Numbered from the stretch's first letter, positions 18,790 through 27,578 are shown. The stretch: 64,000 nt of DNA from Pseudomonas gozinkensis (GCF_014863585.1 NZ_CP062253.1:4525001-4589000), one strand, 5' to 3'. Notes: generated by a model from the letters alone, not told the origin. Numbers and translations: made by a program.

Positions 18790-19989
18790 ATGTCGAAGAA
18801 ATCCCGCTCGAAACTGTGGTTCCTGGTACACAGCTGGCTGGCGTTGCCGATCTGGTTTTTTGTTCTGATCGTCTGCGTCACCGGCACCCTGGCGGTGGTC
18901 AGCCAGGAAATCGTCTGGCTGGCCAACCCGCAAATACGCGCCAGCGCGCCGTCGGACGATGCGCCGCTGCTCAGCTACGACCAGATCATCGCGGCCATCA
19001 AGAAAGCCGAGCCGCAAACGGTCGTGCAAGAGATCGACCGCCCCGATGAATCGCACTTTGCTCTCGATGTGCGCGTCAGCTATCCCGACGGACGTTCGCT
19101 GACGGTCTACGTCAATCCGTACACGGGTGTGATTCAGGGCGAAGCCCCGGCGTTCAATTTCCAGGGTTTCACCCGCGCCCTGCACGGCTGGTGGCTGGTG
19201 CCCTTCACCAATGGCTACAGCTGGGGCTGGTACCTGGTGTCGATCCTCGGCCTGCCCATGCTCGCCTCGCTGGTGACCGGTCTGGTGGTGTACAAGCGCT
19301 TCTGGAAAGGTTTTTTCAGCCCGACCTTGCGACTCCGCCACGGCGCACGGATTTTCTGGGGCGACTTTCACCGCCTCAGCGGCATCTGGTCGATCTGGTT
19401 CATCGCGGTGATTTCCATCACCGGCACCTGGTTCCTGATTCAGGCACTGCTGGCCGACAACCATATTTCCATCTCGAGCGAACCGGTGATCCCGGCCATG
19501 TCCCGTGAGAGCGTGCCCCTCTCGGCGGACGGTTCACCAGCCCCGCAGATCAGCCTCGATCGCGCGATCGAGATCGCCCAGCAGAAAATCCCCGGGCTGG
19601 AAACCAGCTACGTCAGCCTGCCGGGCAACGCCTACAGCCATCTCGATATCGGGGGGCGCGGCTGGTATCCGCTGATGTATCAACGCGCAACGATCAACCC
19701 GTACAACGGCGAAATCGCTGCCTCGCGCCTGCTGTCCGACCGCACGTCGCTGGAGTTCGTCACCGAATCCATGCGGCCGTTGCACACCGGTGACTTCGGC
19801 GGGCTGTGGATCAAGCTGATCTGGTTCTTCTTCGGGCTGTTGCTGAGCATGATGGTGCTCAGCGGACTGCTGATCTGGACCAAACGCACCGCACTGGCCA
19901 CCGCCAACGCCCTCAAGCGCGAGCACAAGAAGCAACGCGTCAAGGCGCAACCGGCCCTGAACCGTGAACCGTCGGAGGTCAACCTGTGA
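18790..19989 (+). CDS. fpvG: Inner-membrane ferripyoverdine reductase FpvG (PepSY TM protein)
   Basis: The 399-residue protein has a PepSY-associated TM architecture. An N-terminal helix (LWFLVHSWLALPIWFFVLIV) is followed by a periplasmic PepSY region, central helices with conserved His (ALHGWWLVPF, GDFHRLSGIWSIW), a second periplasmic region and a last helix near residue 350. In P. aeruginosa FpvG reduces pyoverdine-bound Fe3+ in the periplasm. The identity rests on fold and on the full conserved order fpvG-H-J-K-C-D-E-F. No strong ribosome site precedes ATG 18790; longer in-frame starts run into the previous gene. The stop overlaps fpvH by 4 bases. Confidence 0.88.
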   Translation: MSKKSRSKLWFLVHSWLALPIWFFVLIVCVTGTLAVVSQEIVWLANPQIRASAPSDDAPLLSYDQIIAAIKKAEPQTVVQEIDRPDESHFALDVRVSYPDGRSLTVYVNPYTGVIQGEAPAFNFQGFTRALHGWWLVPFTNGYSWGWYLVSILGLPMLASLVTGLVVYKRFWKGFFSPTLRLRHGARIFWGDFHRLSGIWSIWFIAVISITGTWFLIQALLADNHISISSEPVIPAMSRESVPLSADGSPAPQISLDRAIEIAQQKIPGLETSYVSLPGNAYSHLDIGGRGWYPLMYQRATINPYNGEIAASRLLSDRTSLEFVTESMRPLHTGDFGGLWIKLIWFFFGLLLSMMVLSGLLIWTKRTALATANALKREHKKQRVKAQPALNREPSEVNL

Positions 19990-20528
19990 GCCAGTCCAAC
20001 GTTGCAACCCGCCCTTCACGTCTGAGCCTGTTCTGGCACAAGTGGCGCTTCCACATCAACGTGCTGCTGCTGTTGATCCCGTTGGGCTTCATGCCCCGGT
20101 ACTTTGCGGACCAGTCGCTGTTTCGCGGCGACACTGGCCTGGGCGAACGCGAAGTCGGCGAAATCCAGGTCGGGCCCTGGAGCCTGCGCATGGCCGAATT
20201 CCGTGACGAGGCGCCCCGCCCCGCCGGGCCTGCCGGCCATATGAAAAGCTTCAACGTCGCGTTGTGCGATGCCTGCATCGATCAGGTCAAGGCCACCTAC
20301 CTGCGCATCGGCAAACCGCGCAGCCTGCGCGCCGCCGGGGTGATCTTCTTCGGCACGCCGTATCGCATGGGCACCCAGTTGCCGATTCCGGAGAAGACCC
20401 GAACCGACGCCGAACTGTGGATCACCATGGAAGGCTGGGACGGCAGCATGCATCAGGCCTCGATCCCCCTGAGCCAGGCCTCCCCCGCCACCATCGCCTG
20501 GCTGAACAAACAAGGAGCCAAACCATGA
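19986..20528 (+). CDS. fpvH: Pyoverdine-iron release accessory protein FpvH
   Basis: The 180-residue protein has one membrane helix near residues 22-40 (FHINVLLLLIPLGFMPRYF) and a periplasmic part with a CxxC motif (ALCDACIDQ), suggesting metal or redox function. The start is a GTG overlapping the fpvG stop (GTGA), so the two are translationally coupled, and its own stop overlaps fpvJ (ATGA). In P. aeruginosa the FpvGHJK proteins act together to reduce and release iron from pyoverdine. The specific role of FpvH is only known as accessory to FpvG. Confidence 0.83.
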   Translation: MSQSNVATRPSRLSLFWHKWRFHINVLLLLIPLGFMPRYFADQSLFRGDTGLGEREVGEIQVGPWSLRMAEFRDEAPRPAGPAGHMKSFNVALCDACIDQVKATYLRIGKPRSLRAAGVIFFGTPYRMGTQLPIPEKTRTDAELWITMEGWDGSMHQASIPLSQASPATIAWLNKQGAKP

Positions 20529-20866
20529 CGCTCGCCCGACGCTTTTCCCGCCTGCGCCTGAGTAGCCTGATGCTGGTGCTGTGTGCCGGTTTCAGTGCCA
20601 ACGCCCTGGCCCACAACCCGATGTGCGAGTGCAAGGCCATCGACGCCGAGCAGATCAAATGCACCGGCGGCTTCTCCGACGGCAGCGGCGCACCGGGGGT
20701 GACCCTCGACGTGATCGGTTACGACGAAACCATCCTGGTGCCGGGCAAGCTTGGCGCCGATTCGACCCTGACCTTCAAGAAACCCGGCGCCGAGTTCTAC
20801 GTGTTGTTCGACGCAGGTCCCGGCCACGTGGTCGAAATCGACCAAGCGGATATCGAAGCCCCATGA
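20525..20866 (+). CDS. fpvJ: Periplasmic pyoverdine-iron accessory protein FpvJ
   Basis: The 113-residue protein has a signal peptide ending near ANALA-HN and a mature part of about 85 residues. The sequence HNPMCECKAIDAEQIKC gives a CxC plus a distal Cys, a possible metal site next to an exposed N-terminal His. It is translationally coupled at both ends by ATGA overlaps with fpvH and fpvK. In P. aeruginosa FpvJ is part of the inner-membrane/periplasmic FpvGHJK complex and is linked to the binding protein FpvC. Its identification here rests on position, size and export signal. Confidence 0.82.
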   Translation: MTLARRFSRLRLSSLMLVLCAGFSANALAHNPMCECKAIDAEQIKCTGGFSDGSGAPGVTLDVIGYDETILVPGKLGADSTLTFKKPGAEFYVLFDAGPGHVVEIDQADIEAP

Positions 20867-21429
20867 CCACGCCGACCACCCAGGTTGTACGCCCGGCCGG
20901 TGCCGGGCACGAAACCCTCAATGTGCTGCTGATGTGCCTGTTGATCCTCGCGGTCGCCGGATCGGTAGTCGCATGGCGCGGCGTCTCCCACGAACCGGAG
21001 CCGGTTTCCAGCCATCAACTGGACGCCCGCCGCGATCTCGGCGCCAGCGAGCAAGGCATCTATGCCGACTTGCGGGTGACCCTCGATGAGATCCACCTGC
21101 TGCGCGAAGAACAGCAGGCACTGCCCACGCCGCAGAATCTGGCGGACGAAGGCTTCGCCCCGTTTGCCCGGGACGCCAGCTCGGTCAGTCGTGGCGGTCA
21201 TGCCTGGCAACTGCTGGCCGACCGCGCCTACTTCGGCCACAGCCAGGCACCGGCTGTGGCCGGTTCGTTTCTGATGCGCCTGAACGACGCCGCGCCGGAC
21301 ATCTGGCTCAACCGCGCCACCGACCTGCAAGCGCCGACAGACCTGTCCGACGCAGCGCTGAGCGCCGCCGGCTGGAAACAGATCGTCGCGCAATTCGATG
21401 CCGGGGTGACCCGCGAACATCGTCATTGA
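20863..21429 (+). CDS. fpvK: Pyoverdine-iron accessory protein FpvK
   Basis: The 188-residue protein has one membrane helix (VLLMCLLILAVAGSVVAW, about residues 21-38) and a periplasmic domain with no Cys-rich motif. It is the fourth gene of the fpv operon and starts within the fpvJ stop (ATGA). The C-terminal region (DAALSAAGWKQIVAQFD) shows no recognised catalytic motif. FpvK homologues belong to the FpvG reductase complex in P. aeruginosa. The call is by synteny and size. The next gene, fpvC, begins 35 bases after its stop. Confidence 0.82.
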   Translation: MTTPTTQVVRPAGAGHETLNVLLMCLLILAVAGSVVAWRGVSHEPEPVSSHQLDARRDLGASEQGIYADLRVTLDEIHLLREEQQALPTPQNLADEGFAPFARDASSVSRGGHAWQLLADRAYFGHSQAPAVAGSFLMRLNDAAPDIWLNRATDLQAPTDLSDAALSAAGWKQIVAQFDAGVTREHRH

Positions 21430-21464
21430 ACCCTCGCCTTCATTCGAGAGAAGACCGCTTGCCC

Positions 21465-22394
21465 ATGCCTAGTTCATCTCAACGCCGTCCTTTCCTGCGC
21501 CTGCTGCTGATCGGCCTGTGCGCCTGCCTGCTGAGCCCGCTGGCCAGCGCCGATCAGGCCAAACGCCTGCGCATCGGCATCACCCTGCATCCGTATTACA
21601 GCTATGTGGCGAACATCGTCGGTGACAAGGCCGAGGTCGTGCCGCTGATTCCCGCCGGCTTCAACCCGCACGCCTACGAGCCCCGCGCCGAAGACATCAA
21701 GCGCATCAGCGGGCTGGATGTGATCGTGCTCAACGGGGTCGGTCATGACGACTTCGCTGACCGCATGATCGCCGCCAGCGAAACGCCGAACATCAAGACC
21801 ATCGAAGCCAACGAAAACGTACCGCTGCTGGCCGCCACCGGGGTGGCCGCGCGCGGTGCCGGCAAAGTGGTGAACCCGCACACGTTCCTGTCGATCAGCG
21901 CCTCGATTGCCCAGGTCAACAACATCGCCCGGGAACTGGGCAAGCTTGACCCGGAGAACGCCAAGACCTACACCCAGAACGCCCGCGCTTATGGCAAACG
22001 CCTGCGGCAGATGCGCGCCGACGCCCTGGCCAAGCTGACCCAGGCACCGAACGCCGAACTGCGGGTGGCCACGGTGCACGCCGCTTATGACTACCTGCTG
22101 CGCGAATTCGGCCTGGAAGTGACGGCGGTGGTCGAGCCGGCCCACGGCATCGAGCCGAGCCCGAGCCAGTTGAAGAAAACCATCGACCAACTGCGGGAGC
22201 TGGACGTGAAGGTGATCTTCTCCGAGATGGACTTCCCGTCCACATACGTCGAAACCATCCAGCGCGAATCCGGCGTGAAGCTGTATCCGCTGTCACACAT
22301 TTCCTACGGCGAATACACCGCCGACAAATACGAAAAGGAAATGACCGGCAACCTCAATACTGTGGTTCGAGCGATTCAGGAGTCCGGCGCATGA
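21465..22394 (+). CDS. fpvC: Periplasmic metal/ferripyoverdine-binding protein FpvC
   Basis: The 309-residue cluster A-I (ZnuA/MntC-like) binding protein has a signal peptide (LLLIGLCACLLSPLASA) followed by IGITLHPYYSYVANIVGDKAEV. Candidate metal ligands are His (NPHAYEPRAEDI; NPHTFLSISAS; TVHAAYDYLL) and a C-terminal acidic residue (SEMDFPSTYVE). In P. aeruginosa FpvC binds Fe2+ or ferripyoverdine and works with FpvF. ATG 21465 gives a clean signal peptide; a TTG six bases upstream has a better ribosome-site distance (GAGAGAAG). The stop overlaps fpvD by ATGA. Confidence 0.86.
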   Translation: MPSSSQRRPFLRLLLIGLCACLLSPLASADQAKRLRIGITLHPYYSYVANIVGDKAEVVPLIPAGFNPHAYEPRAEDIKRISGLDVIVLNGVGHDDFADRMIAASETPNIKTIEANENVPLLAATGVAARGAGKVVNPHTFLSISASIAQVNNIARELGKLDPENAKTYTQNARAYGKRLRQMRADALAKLTQAPNAELRVATVHAAYDYLLREFGLEVTAVVEPAHGIEPSPSQLKKTIDQLRELDVKVIFSEMDFPSTYVETIQRESGVKLYPLSHISYGEYTADKYEKEMTGNLNTVVRAIQESGA

Positions 22395-23221
22395 CTTCAA
22401 AAGAAATCGAACTCCCTGTGGGAGCGAGCCTGCTCGCGAAAGCGTCCATTCAGTCAACGTCGCCGTTGGATGAGAAACCGCATTCGCGAGCAAGCTCGCT
22501 CCCACAAGTATCAGGCCCGACCCTGGATTTCGCCGACGTCAGCCTGACCCTCGGCCGCACGACGATTCTGGACAAGGTCGCCTTTCAAGTTCAGCCCGGC
22601 AGCGTGCATGCGCTGGTCGGCCCCAACGGCGGCGGCAAGAGTTCGCTGATCAAGACCCTGCTCGGGCAAATGCCCCATCAGGGCCGGCTCAGTCTGCAAT
22701 GGCCCGGCGAACCCGGCACCATCGGTTACGTGCCGCAGGCGCTGGAGTTCGATCGCGGCCTGCCGATGACCGTCGACGATTTCATGGCCGCCATGTGCCA
22801 GCGTCGCCCCGCGTTTCTCGGGCTAAGCAAACACTACGCCGGCGCCATCGGCGAAGCGCTGGAACGGGTCGGCATGCAGGACAAGCGCAAACGCCGGATG
22901 GGCGCACTGTCCGGCGGTGAGCGCCAGCGGGTGCTGCTCGCTCAGGGCCTGATTCCGGCCCCGCAATTGCTGGTGCTGGACGAGCCGATGTCAGCCCTCG
23001 ACGAGGCCGGGATCCAGGTGTTCGAGCGCTTGCTGGGTGATTGGCGCGCGGCGGGCATCACTGTGCTATGGATCGAGCACGATCTGGAAGCGGTCGGGCG
23101 CCTGGCCGATCGCGTCACCGGCCTCAACCGCCGGGTGCTGTTCGACGCCACGCCGCAACAGGCCCTGACCCCGGACCGCCTGCTGACCCTGTTCTCGACC
23201 CATCCACGGAGCGCTGCCTGA
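22391..23221 (+). CDS. fpvD: ABC transporter ATPase FpvD with a REPIN-encoded N-terminal insert
   Basis: The 276-residue ATPase has Walker A GPNGGGKS, signature LSGGERQR, Walker B LLVLDEP and the switch His (IEHD). It powers FpvCDEF. The annotated start (ATGA overlap with fpvC) is the expected coupled start. After seven codons a complete 93-base REPIN lies in frame and is read as residues of about 8-40 (ending ...SSLPQV) before the usual ABC start (SGPTLDFADVSLTLG). The insert keeps the reading frame, so the operon is probably not broken. Whether the extra residues are tolerated or removed is untested. Confidence 0.86.
   Translation: MTSKEIELPVGASLLAKASIQSTSPLDEKPHSRASSLPQVSGPTLDFADVSLTLGRTTILDKVAFQVQPGSVHALVGPNGGGKSSLIKTLLGQMPHQGRLSLQWPGEPGTIGYVPQALEFDRGLPMTVDDFMAAMCQRRPAFLGLSKHYAGAIGEALERVGMQDKRKRRMGALSGGERQRVLLAQGLIPAPQLLVLDEPMSALDEAGIQVFERLLGDWRAAGITVLWIEHDLEAVGRLADRVTGLNRRVLFDATPQQALTPDRLLTLFSTHPRSAA
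22415..22507. repeat. REPIN (inverted REP pair) inside the fpvD coding region
   Basis: CTGTGGGAGCGAGCCTGCTC starts at 22416 and its inverted partner GAGCAAGCTCGCTCCCACA ends near 22506, the form of a P. fluorescens-type REP doublet. A closely related doublet occurs at 61373-61464. Here it is entirely within translated sequence near the 5' end of fpvD. Confidence 0.9.
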
Positions 23222-24120
23222 TGAGTTACGAAGCCTTTCGTTTGATGGTGCAAGGATGGGCCTCCTCCGGTTACCTGCCGGAAGCCCTGGCCTACGGGTT
23301 TGTGGTCAACGCCCTGCTCGCCGGCCTGTTGATCGGCCCGGTACTGGGTGGCCTCGGCACGCTGGTGGTGGTCAAGCGCTTCGCGTTTTTCTCCGAGGCG
23401 GTGGGCCACGCGGCGCTGACCGGCGTGGCCATCGGCATCCTGCTCGGCGAACCCTACACCGGGCCTTACGGCAGCCTGTTCGGTTACTGCCTGCTGTTCG
23501 GCATACTGCTCAACTACCTGCGCAACCGTACTGGTCTGGCACCCGACACTTTGATCGGCGTGTTCCTGTCGGTGTCCCTCGCTCTGGGCGCCAGCCTGCT
23601 GCTGATTCTGGCGGGCAAGATCAACGTGCACATTCTGGAAAACGTGCTGTTCGGCTCGGTACTGACGGTCAACGGTAATGACCTGCTGGTGCTGGCGATT
23701 GTCGGCTCACTGGTCATGGCATTGGCCCTGCCGCTGTACAACCGGATCATGCTGGCCAGCTTCAACCCGCAGCTGGCGGCGGTGCGCGGCGTCGCGGTGA
23801 AGACCCTGGATTACCTGTTCGTGATTCTGGTGACGCTGATCACCGTCGCGGCAGTGAAAGTCATCGGTGCGATTCTGGTCGGTGCGCTGCTGGTGATTCC
23901 GGCGGCGGCAGCACGTCTGCTCAGCCAGTCGCTCAAAGGCTTTTTCTGGTGTTCGGTGCTGATCGCCACGGTCAGCACGCTGTGCGGGATTCTCGCGCCG
24001 ATCGTGTTCGACCTGCCGATTCCGTCCGGCGCCGCGATCATTCTGGTCGCCGGTATCGCCTTCGCCCTCGCCGCGATTGCCCGGGGCGTCGTCCCCAGTC
24101 TGAAAGGGAACCTTGGATAA
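23221..24120 (+). CDS. fpvE: ABC transporter permease FpvE
   Basis: The 299-residue protein has about eight hydrophobic segments and the ABC-3 (ZnuB/MntB-like) permease pattern, including FFSEAVGHAALTGVAIGILL, and VIGAILVGALLVIPAAAARL near the coupling region. Its ATG overlaps the fpvD stop by one base. It forms the channel of FpvCDEF, which in P. aeruginosa is thought to take up iron released from pyoverdine. The gene is immediately followed by fpvF with no gap. Iron rather than Zn or Mn is inferred from context. Confidence 0.88.
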   Translation: MSYEAFRLMVQGWASSGYLPEALAYGFVVNALLAGLLIGPVLGGLGTLVVVKRFAFFSEAVGHAALTGVAIGILLGEPYTGPYGSLFGYCLLFGILLNYLRNRTGLAPDTLIGVFLSVSLALGASLLLILAGKINVHILENVLFGSVLTVNGNDLLVLAIVGSLVMALALPLYNRIMLASFNPQLAAVRGVAVKTLDYLFVILVTLITVAAVKVIGAILVGALLVIPAAAARLLSQSLKGFFWCSVLIATVSTLCGILAPIVFDLPIPSGAAIILVAGIAFALAAIARGVVPSLKGNLG

Positions 24121-25020
24121 ATGGCTTTTTCACTACGAAAACTGACCCTGGCCATCGCCCTCAGCGGCGCGGTTTCGAGCCCTCTGCTGGCTGCCGAGAA
24201 ACCGCTGCGAGTGCTGGCCTCGTTGCCGATCACCTACGGTCTGGGCGAAGTCCTGCTCAAGGGGACCGAGATCCACCTCGAACGCGCAGCACCGGCCAAC
24301 CTGCCGGGCAGTCGCCAGACCGCCTACTTCACCGGTCGCGGCGCCCCTGAGCTGAGCAAACTGGCCACCGGCGCCGATGCGGTGATCGGCGTGCGCTCGC
24401 TGTGGGCCGATGATCCGCTGTACCCGATCGCCCGCCGCAGCAACATCCGCATCGTCGAGGTCGACGCGGCTCGTCCGGTGGACGGCGCCCTGCCGGGCAT
24501 TGCCGTGCAACCGGGGCTCAAGGTCGACGGCCTGAACAGCCAGCCGTGGCTGGCGAGCAACAACATGGGGCGCATGGCCGACGTGATGGCGGCTGATCTG
24601 GTGCGTCTGGCACCGAAGGACAAACCGAAAATCGAGGCCAATCTGGCGGCGCTGAAACAACGCCTGCTGAAACTCAGTGCCGACAGCGAGGCGCGTCTGG
24701 CCAGTGCCGACAACCTGAGCGTGATGAGCCTGAGCGATCACTTCGGCTACCTGATCGGCAGCCTGAATCTGGAATTGATCGGACAAGACGCGCGACCGGA
24801 TGCCGAGTGGACGCCGGAGGATCTGAAAAAACTGACCGCGACCCTGAAAGACAATGACGTGGCAGTGGTGCTGCACCATCGGCAGCCGTCGGACGCGGTA
24901 AAAGCGGCAATTGTCGAATCGGGCAGTCACCTGCTGGTGCTGAGCACCGATGCAGCGGATCCGGTGGCAGAGCTGGAAGGCAATGTGGATGTGCTGCTCA
25001 AGGGCTTGAGTGGCGCGTAA
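24121..25020 (+). CDS. fpvF: Second periplasmic binding protein FpvF
   Basis: The 299-residue exported protein (signal peptide LTLAIALSGAVSSPLLAAEK) is a second, divergent metal-type binding protein: VLASLPITYGLGEVLLKGTEIHLERA, here split as VLASLPITYGLGEVL and LKGTEIHLERA. The ligands seen in FpvC-type proteins are not obvious, consistent with a siderophore- rather than metal-binding role. P. aeruginosa FpvF binds ferripyoverdine and forms a complex with FpvC. It starts directly at the fpvE stop and ends the operon, followed by a long inverted repeat. Confidence 0.86.
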   Translation: MAFSLRKLTLAIALSGAVSSPLLAAEKPLRVLASLPITYGLGEVLLKGTEIHLERAAPANLPGSRQTAYFTGRGAPELSKLATGADAVIGVRSLWADDPLYPIARRSNIRIVEVDAARPVDGALPGIAVQPGLKVDGLNSQPWLASNNMGRMADVMAADLVRLAPKDKPKIEANLAALKQRLLKLSADSEARLASADNLSVMSLSDHFGYLIGSLNLELIGQDARPDAEWTPEDLKKLTATLKDNDVAVVLHHRQPSDAVKAAIVESGSHLLVLSTDAADPVAELEGNVDVLLKGLSGA

Positions 25021-25040
25021 CACCAGTCGCCCCCCGTCAT

Positions 25041-25150
25041 GATCGTTCCCACGCTCTGCGTGGGAATGCAGCCCGGGACGCTCCGCGTCCCTTCCGAAGC
25101 GGACGCGGAGCGTCCAATGAGGCATTCCCACGCAGAGCGTGGGAACGATC
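25041..25150. repeat. 110-base inverted repeat with 28-base perfect arms
   Basis: GATCGTTCCCACGCTCTGCG begins the left arm (25041-25068) and is mirrored exactly at 25123-25150. The inside holds a second dyad built on GGACGCTCCGCGTCC. The whole element could form a large cruciform or mRNA stem. It follows fpvF by 20 bases and resembles dispersed Pseudomonas intergenic repeats. Confidence 0.8.
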
Positions 25151-25180
25151 ACCGTCTGTGCGGGAACGATCGACATGAAA

Positions 25181-25217
25181 AAACCCGCTGACTGTTTCCA
25201 GTCCAGCGGGTTTCTTT
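25181..25217. terminator. Bidirectional terminator between fpvF and mbtH-like gene
   Basis: AACCCGCTG (25182-25190) pairs with CAGCGGGTT (25204-25212), flanked by AAAAAA on the left and TTTCTTTTT on the right. It can stop the fpv operon on the plus strand and the pvdH-mbtH transcript on the minus strand. Confidence 0.85.
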
Positions 25218-25229
25218 TTGTCCGGCGAC

Positions 25230-25454
25230 TTACTGGGCAGCCGCTTGCGCTTCCATTTTCTGGCGCAGGCTCAGCGGACGCATGTCGGTCCAGACTTCTT
25301 CGATGTAGGCCAGGCATTCCTTTTTCAGGCCACTCTTGCCGACGGTGCGCCAGCCTTCCGGCACGGCCTTGTAGTCCGGCCAGATCGAGTACTGCTCTTC
25401 GTGGTTGACCACGACTTGAAAGAGGATGTCCTCGCGGTCGAATACTGAAGTCAT
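25230..25454 (-). CDS. MbtH-like NRPS cofactor protein
   Basis: The 74-residue protein is a typical MbtH domain: [22 protein letters not shown] followed by [10 protein letters not shown] and [19 protein letters not shown] (conserved Trp and Asn/His residues in place). Such proteins bind NRPS adenylation domains and promote their folding and activity; PvdL is the only NRPS in the window. GGAG lies 7 bases before ATG 25454. It follows pvdH by 83 bases in the same orientation and in P. aeruginosa the counterpart (next to pvdH) is needed for pyoverdine production. Confidence 0.93.
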   Translation of the reverse strand: MTSVFDREDILFQVVVNHEEQYSIWPDYKAVPEGWRTVGKSGLKKECLAYIEEVWTDMRPLSLRQKMEAQAAAQ

Positions 25455-25537
25455 GCTGTGTCTCCATCGCTGTAGGGGTGGGCTGCACGAGGGGTGCAGC
25501 CGGGTATGTAGAAAGAACGTTCGACGCGGCGAAAAAT

Positions 25538-26950
25538 TTACAGGCCGGCGGTCGCGGCGCTCAACGCACGGCCGAAGATCTCGGCGACGCGGTCGATTTC
25601 GGCGGCGGTGATGACCAACGGCGGCAGGAATCGCACCACCGCACCATGACGCCCGCCCAGTTCCAGAATCAGCCCGCGCTTGAGGCATTCGCGCTGCACC
25701 AGCGGCGCCAGTCGTGCAAACGCCGGCGGATGGCCGAGTGCGTCGGGCGTGCCGTTCGGATCGACCAGCTCGACACCGAGCATCAGGCCACGACCGCGAA
25801 TGTCGCCCAGTTGCGGGAAGTCGCGCTGCAGGATGTGCAGGTGCTCGCTCAGGCGCTCGCCCATGGCGGCCGCGTGCTCGCAGACCCTGTGCTCGACCAG
25901 GTAACGCATCACGGCGGAGCCTGCGGCCATCGCCATCTGGTTGCCACGGAACGTACCGGCGTGCGCGCCCGGCTGCCAGGTGTCGAGCCAGTCGCGATAG
26001 ACCACCACCGCCAGCGGCAGGCTGCCACCGATGGCTTTGGACAGCACGACCACGTCCGGTGTGATGCCCGCGTGCTCGAAGGCAAACATCTTGCCGGTGC
26101 GGGCGAAACCGCTCTGGATTTCGTCGATGATCAATGCGACGCCGGCGCTCTCGGTGATGCGGCGCAGACCGCGCAGCCATTCGATGTCCGCCGGGATCAC
26201 ACCGCCCTCGCCCTGCACCGCTTCAACGATGACGGCGGCCGGCAATTGCACACCGGCCTCGGGATCATTGAGCAGGTTTTCCAGGTAACTCAGGTTGGCC
26301 TTGACACCCGCCACGCCACCGAGGCCGAACGGGCAACGGTAATCGTACGGGAACGGCATGAATTGCACGCCGTTGCTGAGCAAAGCACCCAAAGGCTTTT
26401 TCGGCCCCAGGCTGCCCATCAGGCTCAAGGCACCCTGGCTCATGCCGTGGTAACCGCCGGAGAACGACAGCACGGTGCTGCGTCCGGTGGCGGTGCGTAC
26501 CAGTTTCAGCGCAGCTTCCACCGCATCGGTCCCGGTCGGGCCGCAGAACTGGATTTTCGCTTCCTTGGCCAATGCTGGAGGCAACAGGCCGAACAGGTCC
26601 TGAACGAATTGATCCTTCACCGGCGTGGTCAGGTCCAGAGTGTGCAGCGGCAACTCATCGGCCAGCACCTGCTGGATTGCCTCGATCACCACCGGATGGT
26701 TATGCCCCAGCGCCAAAGTGCCGGCACCCGCCAGGCAATCGATGAAGGTGCGGCCCTCGACGTCTTCGACGTACAGGCCTTTGGCACGCTTCAATGCCAG
26801 CGGAATGCGCCGCGGGTAACTGCGGGCATTGGATTCCTGTTGGCTCTGACGAGCGAGCAACGGTGATTCATTGAACTGGTACAGCGTTTCCGCCGGCGCG
26901 GAGGCGATCCGGGCCGACGACTCTTCGATAAGGCTGGTGGCGACTGACAT
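25538..26950 (-). CDS. pvdH: L-2,4-diaminobutyrate:2-oxoglutarate aminotransferase
   Basis: The 470-residue class III aminotransferase makes 2,4-diaminobutyrate from aspartate semialdehyde for incorporation by PvdL. The PLP Lys is Lys305 ([11 protein letters not shown]). Other motifs are [15 protein letters not shown] and [13 protein letters not shown]. Length and ends match PvdH. The start at 26950 is supported by GAGG upstream; a longer frame to 27058 would pass through the promoter region. A PvdS-type box lies about 100 bases upstream. It is followed by the MbtH-like gene in the same unit. Confidence 0.93.
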   Translation of the reverse strand: MSVATSLIEESSARIASAPAETLYQFNESPLLARQSQQESNARSYPRRIPLALKRAKGLYVEDVEGRTFIDCLAGAGTLALGHNHPVVIEAIQQVLADELPLHTLDLTTPVKDQFVQDLFGLLPPALAKEAKIQFCGPTGTDAVEAALKLVRTATGRSTVLSFSGGYHGMSQGALSLMGSLGPKKPLGALLSNGVQFMPFPYDYRCPFGLGGVAGVKANLSYLENLLNDPEAGVQLPAAVIVEAVQGEGGVIPADIEWLRGLRRITESAGVALIIDEIQSGFARTGKMFAFEHAGITPDVVVLSKAIGGSLPLAVVVYRDWLDTWQPGAHAGTFRGNQMAMAAGSAVMRYLVEHRVCEHAAAMGERLSEHLHILQRDFPQLGDIRGRGLMLGVELVDPNGTPDALGHPPAFARLAPLVQRECLKRGLILELGGRHGAVVRFLPPLVITAAEIDRVAEIFGRALSAATAGL

Positions 26951-27052
26951 CTCTCGACCCCTCAATACGCTATGGATAGTGACCAAAACTGCACACCGGG
27001 CAGGTGCGCGTTCCGGTCGCGGGGCGCACATGCAGGTTTTCCTGTTCTGGAA

Positions 27053-27076
27053 ACGCACCAGCGTGTCGAGGATTTA
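27053..27076 (-). promoter_or_regulatory. PvdS-dependent (iron-starvation) promoter of pvdH
   Basis: On the minus strand TAAAT (27076-27072) and CGT (27055-27053) are separated by exactly 16 bases, the published PvdS -35/-10 arrangement. It lies about 103 bases upstream of the pvdH ATG, just past the end of the GNAT gene. Confidence 0.82.
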
Positions 27077-27092
27077 CACCCTTGATCGAATG

Positions 27093-27578
27093 TCAGGCCG
27101 ACAATGACAGCGGTTTGTGCATCGGCAGGCTCAAAACGCCGTGTTGCATGAAGGCAATCGCTGCTTCGCAATAACCCAGACGGCGGTAGAACGCCTCGCC
27201 GGTTCGCGTGCTGGCGAGCGTGACGCAGGGCCTTCCACGAAGCCGCAGCCAACCCTCGAGATCGCCCATCAGCGCGCGGCCCGCACCTCGGCGAAACCAC
27301 TCCGGCTGCACGTGACAGAGCGTAACCTCGCCATTGGCTGCGGCCATGCCGACGCCGACCGGTTTGTCCTGCAGCAGTGCGATGTTCAGATAGAGATGCG
27401 GATCGGCGAGCCAGGCGCTGATGTGTTCCGCCGATTGTCGGCGGACCCAGCGGTCGACCAGTTGTGGATCATTGCGATGATCGAGCGCGCAACCGACGCG
27501 GATCGAGCGTTCGAGGATCCGGCTGATGATGCCGGCGTCGGCGGGGGTGGCGGGACAGATGTAAATGGGCGCTTCCAT
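27093..27578 (-). CDS. GNAT-family acetyltransferase
   Basis: The 161-residue protein has the GNAT fold: PATPADAGIISRILERSIRVGC at the start, the acetyl-CoA loop FRRGAGRALMGDLEGWLR (R-x-x-G-x-G/A type) and the C-terminal SFYRRLGYCEA-like segment (read here as AFYRRLGYCEA). The substrate is unknown. ATG 27578 is favoured over an upstream ATG at 27623 because GAGGGA precedes it at a workable distance and the domain begins at once. It lies between pvdH and the dsbRS genes but shows no siderophore-specific feature. Confidence 0.82.
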   Translation of the reverse strand: MEAPIYICPATPADAGIISRILERSIRVGCALDHRNDPQLVDRWVRRQSAEHISAWLADPHLYLNIALLQDKPVGVGMAAANGEVTLCHVQPEWFRRGAGRALMGDLEGWLRLRGRPCVTLASTRTGEAFYRRLGYCEAAIAFMQHGVLSLPMHKPLSLSA

